Shown here: positions 11,443-26,400 of the stretch, piece after piece | Layout of the letters: every line of letters starts with the position of its first letter | How positions within the stretch are numbered: position 1 is the stretch's first letter | Source of the DNA: Phlebotomus papatasi | Lineage: Eukaryota; Arthropoda; Insecta; Diptera; Psychodidae | Direction: 5' to 3' | Length of the DNA stretch: 64,000 bases | NCBI RefSeq assembly: GCF_024763615.1 | Contig: NC_077222.1 | Span: 26,288,001 to 26,352,000 of the forward strand | Notes under the pieces: generated by a model | Seen by the model: only the letters and a program-made list of their open reading frames with translations | Database searches by the model: none | Told to the model about the DNA's origin: nothing | Program-made: the position numbers and the translations under genes

Positions 11443-14400
11443 CTGAAATCATCAGGAAGGGAATATTATGGCTTCAAATTCAGTGAGACGGCTTCTATAA
11501 TGCTCAAAAGTATCTATTTTTTTCTTCTTCTACACACGCCAACACCCACAATTTACGTGTGGCATAGAGAAATTTGTCAGGGAAAATACATTCTAGAAAA
11601 ATCACAGTACATTTTCATCTCAATTTTCCTAAAACTCTTACACTTCCCTGAAAATCTGTTGATCCACTTTGCTTAATTTTGAAGAAAAATCTCAAAGGCA
11701 AATTTTGGCTTATCAAATACTTGACCTAACTCAACCCGCAATAATACTTATGCTTATCTTTATGTTTGAATTCATGGTTAATACTTATTTGAATGCCTCT
11801 CAATGCGATTAATTTTGTAATCCACATAAATATTGACCTAAGAGTTCGTTTGATTTTTGGGAAAAATGATTAACACTCCACCTTCAAGTAAAGTTCAAGC
11901 AATGACAATACTCTAAATTACTGTAAGGGGAGGTGGGGCTACTTCGAGCTGTGGGATTACATTGTTATACGATTTTTCGCATATTCCTAAAGGAAACTGG
12001 GTTTTAACATTATGTAATTTGGATAGACAAAACAATTGTGGATCTGAATAAAATAAATATAAGGACTAACTTCATTTAGAAAAAGGCGAAAAAATTATAT
12101 ATCAATGTAGCTGAAAGTAGACCCACCTCCCCTTGTTTTTTTAATTGTTCAATAAATAATTTTCAGACTATATTTAAGTATTATTAATCGTGTCGAGGCA
12201 TAAAATTTACACATGTCTTGCCCAAAAACGGGCCACGTCAATGGCAAGCGAACTTGCCGACATCAAATCTCCTACTCCACATGGGGCAGGGGACATTGGA
12301 CAAACACACAAGTGGGGGGTGGTTTGGATCACCCCACAGTCACACTATATTTAATGAGCTCCACCCATAAATTCCTTAAGATTACATAGTATTCATAAAT
12401 TTTAGGTAAGTAGTAATTTTGGATAATTTTGAGTTCTTATTTCACGATATTTATTATAGATCAGAAATGAATTTTATCTTTGCATTTTAGAAGGAAGTTT
12501 AAAAGATTCTGCATATGACACAATAGGCCACACCCCTAAAACACTTAATTGACTAGCAATATCTTCGCTAAGATCAGAAATTGTCGTAACTTATTTGCCA
12601 CTTAAATCAGCAACTCAATTGAATTTGAAGAATTGATCAACAAAAATTGCTGATTTCCAGGCCGAGTACACCAATTGCTTATCTAAACGACGATATTCTA
12701 ACACTTTCCCCTTTTTAAAATTCTACAAATTCTTTAATCAAAAACTCTAAGCCACGACCTTAAAAAAATTAAAAATATTTTGACGCTCTCAATTAGAATC
12801 GAACCGAGGATCCTTAAAATCGAGTGGAATAATAATAAGGGTCTAGCCATGACTTTAGTAAGACGGTGTCCAAATTTTAAATTAAGCTAACTGCTACAAA
12901 GATCAATAATTCTCTCGAAAAACCCCGAAAAAATAATTCTAATGTAATCATTACTTCATCTAACGTCAAATTATGGGTTAAATGTCTTGAACGAATCTCC
13001 AGGAGAGTAACATTAGACTTGAGTAAGTTGGAAAAAAAAATTTATAAAAAGTATGAATAAAGAATGGCTCTCTCTTTTGCTCCAGTCACTGATGAAGGCT
13101 CGGAGCCTGAGCCGAAAGCTTTGAGAAAAGTTGATGAGTTTTCCTTGAGAGATCCCATTTCCCGACGATTTCCGGTTTCCACATCAATATAGTTATCTTC
13201 ACGTCGGTTTTTGCTTCAGAACAATTTAACAAAATATTTTTTTCTGTGTTGGACTTACAAAAGACTTGTAAATCGTAGAACTCGCTAAAAAGTTCATAAA
13301 ACTTTCCACTTTTTATCAAGTTATACCGATATACTAGATTTTTGTAAGTTCCCAATAAGATTTAACAAACATTCACAGACCATTTTACTATATATTCTTT
13401 TTCATGTAGTTTTTCTTAAAGGAAATTGCCTTTTAAAGTTGACAATAAATATCCCAAAGGAAACGCTTTTAGATTAAATGGACCTTAGGCTCTAAATCGT
13501 TGGGATAGCAATTAAAATCTTTAAGTAATTTTACAAAGAGTGCATATTAGCTTTTCTTAAGGAAAAAGAATCATTTAGCTTGAAGTTTCTTTTCAAACTT
13601 CCTGATTTCTACAAAATTTTTCTTGAATTCATTTCCTCATCAATTTTTAGACAATTTTTTTTAAGACTTTTCCTTGAATAAAATGCCGAGTTACGGATCA
13701 AAAATAGAATGGAAAGCTATCTACTGGTTCTTAAAAGCTTTTCCGAACAGTTTTCTTAAAAGTTCTGATTTTGAATATTCAAAATTCACAAAATTCGAAC
13801 ACAAGAATAAGCGGAACTATAAATAAAATAACTGCGAATAACAATATACCGTGTATCGTTCTAAGAATCACACATTTAGAATACATGAGGATCACATTGA
13901 ATAATGGTGTAATAACTGAAATTTTAGATCTTGGTTTTCTACAATTCAGGTTCAATTAGGCCCCACCCATTATTAAATTTGTAAAGTCTAGAGGAATGTA
14001 GGTAAGGTTCGCATACAGTGAACCTTAAAATGATGTGAATTTTCTCTTTGTTTGCAAAGATCTGGTTTATTATTTAGCTCTTTACACACAAAGATAAAAT
14101 TCGCACCGTTTGAATGTTCATCATGTGCGAACCATGCTTACATTCCTCTATTCGTCCTTCGAAGTAACCCTTGAGGGACTTTGAACTATTACCTTTAAGG
14201 ATTTTTCAAGGACAAATATTAAACAGCCCTAGAGAGCATATTTCTCAACCTATTGAAGTCATTTTAAAGGTGTTTAAAATTAGCATCACAATTCACAACA
14301 AGTAGGGGGAGGTTTCCAGGCTTCGCGGTTCGGAATTCGAGCACTTCATATTTTTCCCGTATTCCTGTAATGAATCTCGCCAATCTATGACAATATATTT

Positions 14401-17400
14401 TAATAGCTACTCATAAGTCTCACATTTCCGGGAAAATTAGGTCAAAATTATTAAAGGTACTATACAGGAAAAATATCGAGTGCTCGAAGCCAGAGTGTGT
14501 GCGAAGGCTCAAAGCCTTCCCCCTAGTTAATTTGTTAGAAAAAAAACCATTCTTTTTTTTTTAAATAAGAATAAAGTTCTTGTCTTTTAGCTTCACAAGG
14601 TTTTAATCATACGCCTCAAGTGTGGATATATTCTTCTCTATGCCACTGTACTTCACTCACAATTCTTCTCATCTGACACCGCAACATAGGAGCGAAAAGT
14701 AATTTTGAAACTTACTCGTCTACCATTCATGTACCATGTGATATTGGCAGGTGGAAAAGACACCCCGATAGAGCAATGTGCTTTGAAATTTCCACTGGGT
14801 GCCACAGTTTTCTTATCAATTTGCATTATTGGCTCCTCCTTAGGAAGTTCAATCACCATCATCCTTGCACTCTTCATGGCTGTATGGAAGAGTGGTGCAT
14901 CTTCTGAGACTTCACATTCAAATTGACCCGTTAAATCACGCGTAACACTACGCAATGTTACAGAATGTTTGTCTGACATGTTGAGCTGTATGGATTATAC
15001 AAGAATTGTCTGCCATTAGACATCAAACATGACGACAAATTGGAATGTTTGCAAAGGGAGAGCAAATTACTTGTGATTTAATTCTATCTATGTATCAATT
15101 TTAGATATTGGAGTTTGGGGAAAAATAGATTGAGAGATAGTAAAGTGAATTTACATCAACAGAAATTCCAGACACGGGAAATACTCGTTCCGGTGGAGAT
15201 TCCTTGGGGACATAGCTATAGAATTCCTCCTTCTCGAAGTACCATCGTACAGAGTAGAGGGATGCCTGGGAGTAGAAAAAAAAGACAGAGTACCATGGTA
15301 AAATATAATTGCAGTTTGTATGCAATCTATCTATTTTTCAATGCCCAGGAAATACATATAGTGAAAAGTATTGAAAAATCATAGCAATAATTTTTGCTCT
15401 TTTTTTCTTTTTTTTTGCTCCAATCCAATTTTCTAGCAATTTTCCTTATCCACTCAGAAATGGATGTGAGTGAATAGATTTCAGTGAAAATAAATTTAAA
15501 AGCTTTCGCATGGAATTTATCAAGATTTATTTCCAGACAAATTACAACTAAATCAACTGATAAATTGCCTTCATGAAGGAATAAATTATTTAGAAGCTTT
15601 CGAACAATAATTTATTTATACTTTTATTTATAGATTTTTTCTATTTGTTGTTTCAAACGTTTTTATTTTTAATCCAATACACATTGAGAATAATTTTACG
15701 GAATTTTGACGTATAAAAGAAAATTGCCCTCAATGTGTGAAGACCTTTTTTTCGGAATTTTTAAGTGACATTTGCTCAAGACTAAATTTTAGCCACGCCC
15801 TTTTAGTAGGGGAGGCGGGGCTACATTGAGTTGGGCATATATTAAAAACAGTTTTTTCGAATATTTTTAAAGTAAGCTGAAGCTTCCCATAATTTATTTT
15901 AGAACTACAATTGTCCTGTCGATATCTAAATTAAGGTAAAGTGTCCTCGCTCGACCGGTTTCCCCGACTCGACCAGTGGGTCAATTTTTGAATGTTTGAT
16001 CGGTTTGATGGTCAATTTCTATGAAATTGTCACTGATTCGTATTATTTATGTTATAATTGTCCTATTACTGTTAGATCATACGCTAAATATTACAGAAAA
16101 TATAAATAAATTGAATAAATAACTCTGACGGTCGAGACGAGGAACTCGTCGAGTGAGGGTACTTTAGATGGTTCGTACATAGTAAACCTTCAAACGATGC
16201 GAATTTTCTCTTTGTTTGCAAAGAATTGGTTCACCATTTCTCATGTCGTCTCATGAGGTTAATAATTATCCATAATATAGCTGAGGAATGACGAACTACA
16301 TATGTCTCTTCACCCAAAGAGAAAATTCGAATCGTTTGAAGGTTCACTGTATGCGAACCATGCCTACAGTCCATTAAGGTTTTATCTTAGAGTTGAGAGA
16401 CTAATGATGCTATTCTAACGTAAAATCAACCTGCTTCTTAGCACTTTACTGCTTGGAAAGGCTTCTACATAATCAACATTTAAAACAGCCGCGATGAAAA
16501 TCAACACAAAAAAGTCGATAATACAGGAGGATTTGAGAACAGTAAAGTTTTAAAAAACATGTACATTTTTCATTGGAATTGCACCATAATACTAACGACC
16601 GGAACTGTTCTGATAATATCTTACGCAATATAGGGTAAAGGTACCGGCAATCGAAAGTGCTCCTTCGATCGTCAGATTATACCCGAAATATTGCTCTAAA
16701 ATAAAATGAACTTTTAAAAATTATTTGCAACTTTTCACAATTGAACCCAAGTGCTTTTGCGTTATCGACTTTTCCTTTCATTGGTTCCTGTCCCGACTGT
16801 TTACCCCAGCCTTCGCCGTGTTCCAAGAGTCCCAAGGAGTCGTGACAGGCACCAACACAAAGAAAAATTGGTAAGGCAGAAGCACTTAAGAACAGTAAAT
16901 ATTTTAATTCAAATAGCACCATTAGTTCACATTTCATTTTCAAAACTAATTTATTCATGAGAAACATGATAAAATTTGTGGCAATCCGAGGTAAAAATGC
17001 ATGCTCGCAATTTTACCTATCTCTTACTATTTTTTTAATAACTAAATATAGAAATTTGCAAACATAGTTAAATGGATTATTAATATATACTAATTAACTT
17101 ATACAAAAATATAAAAAAAATGTTCTGGAGTATTTTTAACTAAATATGTAGCCTCTGTTTTGGCATTCCAATCCGTAGTAGTGCTCTTCAGTTTATTATA
17201 TTTGAGACTAAACTATGTCAAAATTCAAATTGGCATATTTAAACAGTTTACAATCTGGAAAAGTTATAGTATTTGTTTATCCCCTTTTAGTTTTACAAGC
17301 TAATTATATTAAATTATCTCTTATATTACTCTCAAGCCCTCAATAAAGATTAACTTTACTAGTAAAAACGAAATACCTTCCAATTAACGCTAAATTAAGT

Positions 17401-20400
17401 GGTTTCGGGAGAATTGCAAATACCTATGTAAGGTAATTCAGGAACACGACTAAATCCTCCGCAGTGACATTTATACTATTAGTTTAAAGGTTTAAACCCA
17501 ACTGAAATGTGCAATAAAAGGTGCCAAAGCTTCAACACGACGAGCAAATGGAGATGAAATGGAGCTTTCAATAATAAAAGTTTAGAGTTCTCGTGAGGGA
17601 AAGGCTATTGGACGAAAACAGTGCATTATTTTCAATTTTCGTTTCAAACAATTCCAATAGCAAAAGTAGAATTTCCCAGAAGGGTTGGACAGGAGCAAAA
17701 GAGCAGAATCGATTTATTGCAGACATACGCATTATTTTTTCTTGCTTTAAAACCTACCTTTTCCAAGTCGTACTGACATGAAAGAGTAACAGCATTGCCC
17801 ATTATGACGGCATCTGGTACAAATATTTTTAAGTCTTTTAAGCAAAATACTGTGAAAAAAGCAGAAATAGAAAAGAAAAATTATTAATATTACTGCCCTG
17901 TCTTCGGTTCATTTTTCAATAAAAAAAAAAACAATACACAATAAACCTTTCTTTTTCTCGCTGACGCATGAAAAGCTGGAAAAGTCTTATAGGGGCAAGG
18001 AAAAAAATATCAATAGGGAGGAAAGGTCGATTTGGTGAATTTATTGAGGAGTTATGGAGATAAAATGAGGCAAAAGATAAAATTGTGTGAATGTTAGAAA
18101 TAGAAATATGATTACATTTTCTTATTTGGCTTTTCTGTCTAGCAAAACACTGCCAAAAGATCATGTCTGTGAAATTTCTTTTTCTCCCCAGGACAAAATC
18201 ATCACAAATAATATTTTTGTGAAAATAAATTCACTTTTTTTTCTCCATCTAGTTTCTTTCATTGCAGACCAAAATCGAATCAATCAGAATGAGATTGAAA
18301 TCACTAGCCAATAATTACACTTCATGGTGACTTTTCACATTTTGCTTGCTTTTGCCAATAACGAGTCTGGGAAAAGTTCACGTGGAAATTCATTGGCATG
18401 GAATTGGTCTTGCGTGCGACCAAGGCTTAAACTATAAGATTGTTAATCAAAAGATTTAATTTTCGGATGAATAGCAAGTTTTATTTAAAAAAAAAAATAG
18501 TTGCCATTCAACTGATATTTCGCAAGCTCCTAGAAAACATAGAAAAACATCGAATATGAGTTACGCCTATTGAATTTTGAGAGAAAACTTTTGGCAATCA
18601 ATCATAACATTAGATATCATATTATTTTGAAGTCTTACGTTATTTAATTATTGACTAAATCTTACACTATTTTTGTTGTAAACATTGATTTTTACATCCA
18701 ACACTACTTGGACTTATGTCCACCATTTCTTTAGTTGACAAAGATCCCTATCGTTCATATAGGTCACGTTCTCTGAAGTCTAATATCTAATAAAAAAATT
18801 TCAGTGTTTATAACTACGCCATGTTTATTACTGCCCCAGTTTCCCCTAAATTTGAATGTATTAAAACTTAATTACTTTTATTCTACGATACTATGTTTTC
18901 CAAGATATCACATTTTAAGTCAATTGGGAAGACATCGCCTTATAAATCTTCGTAAAATATCGGAAATTACCTTGACATCAAATATTCATTACAATCTACC
19001 TGTAACTTCTTAACTACCAATCCAATATCAAAAAAAATATCTAAATAAAATTCTAGAAAAAACATCTTATCAATAATAATAAACCTTTCATATTTCGATT
19101 CATTTGACGAATGACATATTAAATAAAAACAGAACAATACAATAAAATTGCATTAAAATCGAGAATTAGTCAGCTAAGGGTTGTAATAAGTACAATTATG
19201 AAAAGCTCCCCTAAAGTTCTAAATTTGTTAACATTAAAAAACATCGAAATTAATCCTTGCCCAGTACTTAAATAAAAACATCGAAAAATATCGTCAAATT
19301 CTTGGTGGAAACGGACATTATTCTTTCTTTTTTACTAAATTAATGTTAGAACAACTGAAGAATAAAAGAATAGCATAGGAGAAAGTGGAGCTCTTTAACA
19401 AAGGGGTAGTCTCAATTTTTTGCAAGGAATGGAAAAAACGGACAAAATCTCTATGTTATTAAAGGGTAGGCGAGTCTTATAATTCTCTTTTTTGCAACTT
19501 GTCACCGCTTTACAGCTTAAACGGTAAAAGATATTAACTTCCGGTCTTCGGTGACCCCCAAAAAATTATTACATTCAGACTTTTTTTTTTCTTTTTTCCT
19601 AACTCCCCTCCATCCCATCCTTAATCCCGTCCAAAGTTTTTTGGTTTAGGGGAAAGTGTCCATGCTTGATATCATTTGAAGCTTCGTAATGACTAAATTT
19701 TTCCTATGTTTCTCAATAAACGTGACTCCGCAATATATTTTAAAAACTGGTCACTTTTCCATAGTTTTTAAAATATGGTTGCGATGAGTCACATACATAT
19801 TGTGAAACATAGAAAATTTAGGGATCTGGAATTTTTTACACTTTTGTTTTTCCCAGTTTGTCTTTGGAATGTTTGTCTTCGGTAATTTTTGTTTTTTGGA
19901 AACTTTGTCTTTAGAAATCTTGTCTTTCATATATTTTAAACAAATATTTATTTTTTACGCTAGTAAACCTGTAACCACCAAAAGACTATTCCAAAAAAAA
20001 ATAATTCAGGGAGATCTTTATCTCGTGAGTTCGAGCATTCGGCAAAGATGGGGCGCTTTTCCATAAATTTTTATTCACGCATTTTATTGACGGACTTCGA
20101 TCAATACTGAGACAACGGATGATGGATTTCAATATCGATTTTTTCATTTTGACATTAATTTCCTGCAAACTTCGCTTTGCCAACCAAAATACGTTAAATT
20201 CAAAATCGAAATGACATTTAACAGACATTTTAAACAGAATTCAATATTTTCCTATCTTGATTTTTACTTATACGAAAGTTTTTTCTTCAATTTAGAATAA
20301 AAGGTGAATGAATGACAACCAAAATTATCATTTTGGAAAGGTAAAGTCGTCTCTTTCAAGTTAGAAAAAAAGACAGAAAATGGAAAATTTACGTCAGTTT

Positions 20401-23400
20401 GTGTTTTTCATTTTATTTTCATTTTCACTCAGTCGTGGCCCCTTTTATGATCTTCATTCCCAAAGACAGCGAAAGAAAGATGATTGTTCTGCACATTTCA
20501 AAGGAAGAACTGAACAAGAAGAATTGAAATAAAAGGGAAAATGTGGAGTGAATTCCCTGTTTTTCCCTTCAGAATTTTTCTCTTTGCAGTTTCTTCTTGT
20601 TCCTTATGATGATGCCATAATGTTGGGAGGCAAATTTATACACCTACCACTGTATAAGAGCCAAAAAAAAAGAAGGAAGAAGAGACGAGAGATGGTAGCA
20701 AAAAGGAAGGTACACTTTTACCTTATATTTTATACTTCTCAAGTATGTAATATCCCTGTAGAAATATCTACATATGTACATAAGTTGTGTCTGCTGAATG
20801 GCGAATTGATTGACTCCGTGTGTGCGAAAATACTTTGGAATATGAACACAGATGGAAATTGAATTCATGTTAAATAAATAAAGTGGGAAATTTATAGAAA
20901 ATCACGTTGAACTTAGCATTTTTCTATGCCATGAACCTCACCCAACTAAAGTCAAACCATTTACTCAACCGAATGTTATGTATGCATAATGGTAAGAACC
21001 CCATTCAAGAAGAGGAGCATATTGTTTCTTCTCTGGCAAGAATGTCTGCTCTTCCCAGTATCTACCCTCCAAAACGTATATATTTTAAGTAATTTCTGAG
21101 CACTTTTCTTCTTGCTTTGTCATCCAAAAAAGACACATTTTCCCTTGATGTGGTTTGAGGAAGACAGCAAGAAAAGCCGCCACGGATGAATCAATCTCGC
21201 AGTAAAACTTTTTGATCACTCTGATGAGTTTTTGTCCACAACACTGTTTCTCAATTTCAATCCAGCAAAAAAAATGCTGGATTATTTTCAAATATTTTAT
21301 CATAAGGATTTTATTCTCCCAAAGACAAATCTTCCACTCCGATAACCTCATTTTTCTTCCCACTCGATGGATACTTTTGCGGAGTATTTCAACGAGAAAA
21401 GCTTCCCTGTTGGATGCTCAAAAATCCACAAGGAGAGCTTCTGGTAGAATATCAGTATACTCCCATTCTTAGTGTGAAATCCACTCCTTGAGGTTTCCAT
21501 TTCTCAAACTCGAGAAGATGTTCTTGGTACTGCAACATGATTTGCATCAAGTTGGAATGCACGGGAGAGCAGGGCTACTTAATACAGGCGAATATTTAAG
21601 ATCAAGAAATTTTCATGATACCCAAAATTTTCATCTTTTTTCTCTCAAATATTTTACATATATCTTTCTCATCCTATCTGAAACTATGATCAGAAGATGA
21701 GTGATGTCATCGTCAACCTAAATTAAATTTGGATTTAAATCAGAAAGAGTACAATTGGGATAAACATATGAATTACTTTTGAGAAAGAAAAGTAAGAAAA
21801 TTTCTATTTCATGAATTTTTCCTATCCGAATGCCTCCAGCACACCTTTATTTAAAACATTTAAGGAAAAATGGAATATGAATTTAGATTTCGTGAAATTT
21901 TCTTTTAATGCTCAGCTTCGAAGATAAGCATTTAAAGAGCTTCAGATTTGAGGTTTAGCTACGTGACTTAACTTCAACAATTTCAATACAGACAAAGGAC
22001 AAGTTTTTAGAGAAATTTTGACTTATCATATCAGTACACAAGTAGGGGAAATTGCCCATGCATGATACCATTAGAGGCTTCGTAATGACTAAATTTTCTA
22101 TGGTTTACAATATACATGTGACTCATGGCAACCATATTTTAAAAACTATGGGAAAGTGGCCAGTTTTTAAAATATATTGCGGCGTCATGTTTATTGAGAA
22201 ACATATGAAAAATTCAGTCATTACGAATCTTCCAATGATATCAAGCATGGGTACTTCCCCTACCTTAGTTGCAGGTGACTTTACCTCCTTTGCCTAGCAT
22301 TTAAGAATAGCCTTCATCGAAATAGCCGTAAATCGAATCGGGGACAACCAACCTGAAGTATCCACATCTACGGCAATTAATCTTTGAGGCCCTTAGAATT
22401 CATTCCCCCTTAATTAGTAAGGGAGACTGGGGTAAAAAGTCACAAATCTAAAATTTCAAAACTCAATATCTTCCAAGATAAAAAAAAATAGCGGCTATTT
22501 TTTTCCATTGATGGCCAGCATAGACCTTCTTCAATGTCGTAAACTTCTTAAATTTGAACAAGGAATTTAGAAAATAAAAAAAAATTGAAAATTTTAGTCC
22601 TACTTTTGAAATATTTTCCTTACAGCATGTATGAATTTTTACCTACTTATTTTCCAAAATTGATGCACCGGTCCTAAAATAATCATAAATGATTTGGATT
22701 CTTTGAATACGAAGCCGCTATCCGTTTTAGCATTTTCCAAGGATTCATTTCACCAGAAATACTTTTATTAAAAATGACCACTGAGGGTAAAAATTAATAA
22801 AAGGCATGGGGCAAAAAGTAACAATAATCGAAGCAGAGCGCGTAATAAAGCAAACCAAAATGTAATGATTTTACCCCATGACTGATACAATTTGCCACAC
22901 CATTTTTAAGAATGGTCACAGAATTACCTTTTAGAAAACGGCTCGACAAAAGTATTTCCTTACAAAGTAAAGGAAAATTACTTTCACAAAGTTGTAGAGC
23001 GGTAAATTTCCTATAAAACTGCGCTAATTAGAAATTTCTGGGGCATACGGGTAGCTCGTTAAAAAAAATAAAATCGATCACTCAGAATAAGAAACGAATA
23101 ACTCGCATTTTACATGCAGACTATAGGTTTTTTGAGATCTATAATCCATGTAACTTTGAAAATAATTATCTTTCAAGTATAACATCGCTCCTTGGAAATT
23201 ACAAGGGGTCAACTCACTTTTTTGCGATTTTGAGATTCTAATGCACTTAGAAAGACAATTTAATACATTTTTAGATGATAAAAGTCATTAAATTTCGTTA
23301 TTAGAAAAGTTTTTCAAAATTTTAATCTTTTTGATTAGTTGCATAATTTTGTTTGAAGTAAAGAGGCACAAAATATATTCATCGTTCAAATTTTTGTTAA

Positions 23401-26400
23401 ACAGGGGACTAACTCAAGCAAGTTGATCCCTTGTCGTTCTAATTTCAGCAAAATTTATAATTTAGAACGACAAGGAGCTAACTCATTAAAAACATATTTT
23501 GAAAGGTAAAAATATAAAAGTTTTGATGCTTATATTAGTGCTCATATGTACAAGTAGAAAGGAAATAAATTATTTTTGTTCAGTCATTAAATTGAGATAC
23601 TTATTTACACAAAGTTGAATCTTTCGTGCTGTCTCCTGAAAAATTGCCGAAAATTAGATGGCCCCTTGTAATAACCAAGGAGCGATGTTCCCAGGGAAGT
23701 TAAGGGATATAAAGAAGTATCCAAAAAGCGAATAAAACGATTTTTGTAAAAAATCGAGTTGTTCGACTTATATTCTGAGTGGTCGGAATATCCATTTTGT
23801 GACTTTTTGCCCCAAATTCCCATATAGAGACACTTTCATGAGTGACATTATACACCCAACGAAACTTAATTAAGAGGGTAGCATGACACGGATGAGATGT
23901 ATATCCGATCATCTTAGAATTTTTACTACAAAATAAGTCTGTATACCAGAAATTGTTCTTGTATATTTTGTGCAAAAAAACTAGGCTGATCGGATCTACA
24001 CACCACCCACTTCATGCAAACCTTTTAATTGAATATCGTTAGGTGCACTCTTGTAGACCGTTTTGAACTATTTAACCCTTTTAGGACGATTGGAAAACCG
24101 GTGTCCCATAAAGAAAATAATTTTTCCTGACTACCTAAAGTTTTTTCTTTCTCAAGTTTGTACGTAATTGCAAAGTACAAGGTTGAATGAATCTAGGATA
24201 TTTTTTTCAAATCTCCAGCTATTTGCTATAAAGTAAATATTTAAGCTTAAAAATGGCGAATTTTTAAATTCTCATATTGAAAAATTATTTTATTCCAATT
24301 TTTTCAAGCAAAACCGTTTTGGAAAAAGAAACCATAATACTTAGGGTAAGTGTGCCAAATTTCGGCATAGTTGAATGCAAGCGCCAAGGTCTCAAGTTTG
24401 AAATGTAATATCTTTAATGTCATCTCGTTTGTCGAAGCTACATTTTTTGTTATTCTTTTGCATTGTATAATCTCTAGAGTATGTAAAAACTAAAAAATCA
24501 TGGAAATTCAAGGAACAAAAAAGTTGGCCGGAATTGCAAGCTGTCCGGAATTTGGCACACTTACTTATACATAATATTTTTCATTAGACTGAAAATTATT
24601 ATTCATTGGTATAGTCAGAAAAATCACTTAAATTTTTAGGCTATTTTTGTCCCTATCACTCGTAGAGGTAAAAAATGCACCGAATCAGACTCTGTTGGAT
24701 TTTCCAAAGTGAGATATAAGACGTTTCCTTGATTTTGTTTATCGGTTAAATTTTTATTGTTGATTTTCGGTCCGTAAAAAGTGTCTCGTCGTTAAAGGGT
24801 TAAGGCTTTCATCTTAGCGAAGGCGGTTCATGAGAGTGTTTCAGAAAGAAAACTTACAGAACCTTCTTCCGGAAACGAAGAATTGGTACAAACTGCGCCC
24901 TTTAATTTTTCTTTTAAAATTGATTTGCTCGCTCAACTGTGCTTTTTGCACTTTTTTCGCCAGTCAGTGTAATCATTAAATTCAATAAACTTAAAAAAAT
25001 CAAAAACATATTTTAGATTTCCAGAATTACCGTACTGTTGTAGTGTATAATATTTTTAGCATATGCTTGATGTAAATTCAATCTTGTTGTGAGTACCTGT
25101 GAGACCATGGAAAATTCAAATTGAATAGTTTTCCCCTGAGTAATTCTTAACTGTAAGACACAGAAAAGTTTTCCCGCTCCATAACTTGGAAAATAGTCTC
25201 ACTTCAGACTCGACATGAAAATGACTTGGTACAGAAAGCACAATTGGCATTGTATTGAGGAAGAACAATATAGATGTGAGGTCTAAGTTCAATTATTTGA
25301 TACACAATCTTTTGCTGTTTTGCTGGGGAAAAACAAGAAATTTAGGTTATGCGAAAATCTTCCAACTCGAAAATCCAATTGTTCAATTACATCTTAATTA
25401 AATCACCGACTTTTCCGCACATTTGAGAAAGGCTGCGTGATTGAAGTCGATGTGCGGCAACAAAATTGAATTAAGAACTAATTTTGGAGTTCATCATTGG
25501 AGGCCCTCCAAAACTACTGGGACGCATTTTGGCTGATTGAATATTCCCCTAATCAAAGTATCGACATACTATAATTCCTGGATCTACGGATGTGTTAATG
25601 GTGTATATCCCATCAATTTGGATTAGCAAATTCTCCGAAACCCGCCCATTGTGTGCATACCAAAATATTCCCATAGCGGGATTTCGTTATTTAAATTTTA
25701 GAAGTATATCAAATTATTTGTCGAAATTATTCAAGCAATGCATTTGATACTTCAGAGAAAATTGTGTTTGTACAATAAATCAAATAAATGCAATGCTTAA
25801 TAATACTTTAAATAATAGTGCATTGAATTCTACTTAGAATACTCGTAGTGAAATTGAATTTCGCAAGTTTTTTCTTTTATTTATTTTATCTATCGGAAAA
25901 CTGAATAACGGAAAGACTTGCTAATATTAAATTTTCTTTTTTGGAAAAGAAAACTAATTATACAGTGAATTTAATTTAAATTCAAGCATTCAAAATCTTT
26001 TAAATCGTTAAATTTAAACACAAACTGCGAATGTTTAAAAAGAATTTTGAAATGAAATCAATAAATATTATAAACAACTGTTACGGTTTTGTGGAATATT
26101 CGGGAAGAGTGCCAAAAAATTTTGCTTTAATACGCGATATATAAAAAACACATCTGTTTATAAATAGCTTTTCCATCTCTTTTGTTGAGGTTGATAGAAA
26201 AATTCAAAAAATCAACGATGCAGAATTGAATTAAAACCACATACAATTGAAATTAAATTCTTTTATTATTTTCTTCTTGTGCTTTCTCACCACCCATTTG
26301 GATGACTTCATGCACAGCGATATAATTTACTGACCAGCACTTCTAATTCATTTTTCACTAATTGCGACAATTTTTTTTTTGGATTTTTCGTCTATGATTG

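Larger units (their letters stand above)
11443..14715 (-). other. Beat intron 4
   Basis: This intron holds two MITEs of other families (13993-14146 and 14303-14528), one at 11924-12135, and a hammerhead-like core at 13089. Near 12790-12860 there is a vague tRNA-like segment on the minus strand (GGTTCGATTC). No further exon is needed between exons 4 and 5, because they join in frame at homologous Beat positions. Confidence 0.7.

Noticed and set aside
12780..12860. tRNA-like segment on the minus strand (GGTTCGATTC with a weak A box)
   Set aside because: The A box lacks the conserved GG and the cloverleaf cannot be drawn. It is at best a SINE relic.
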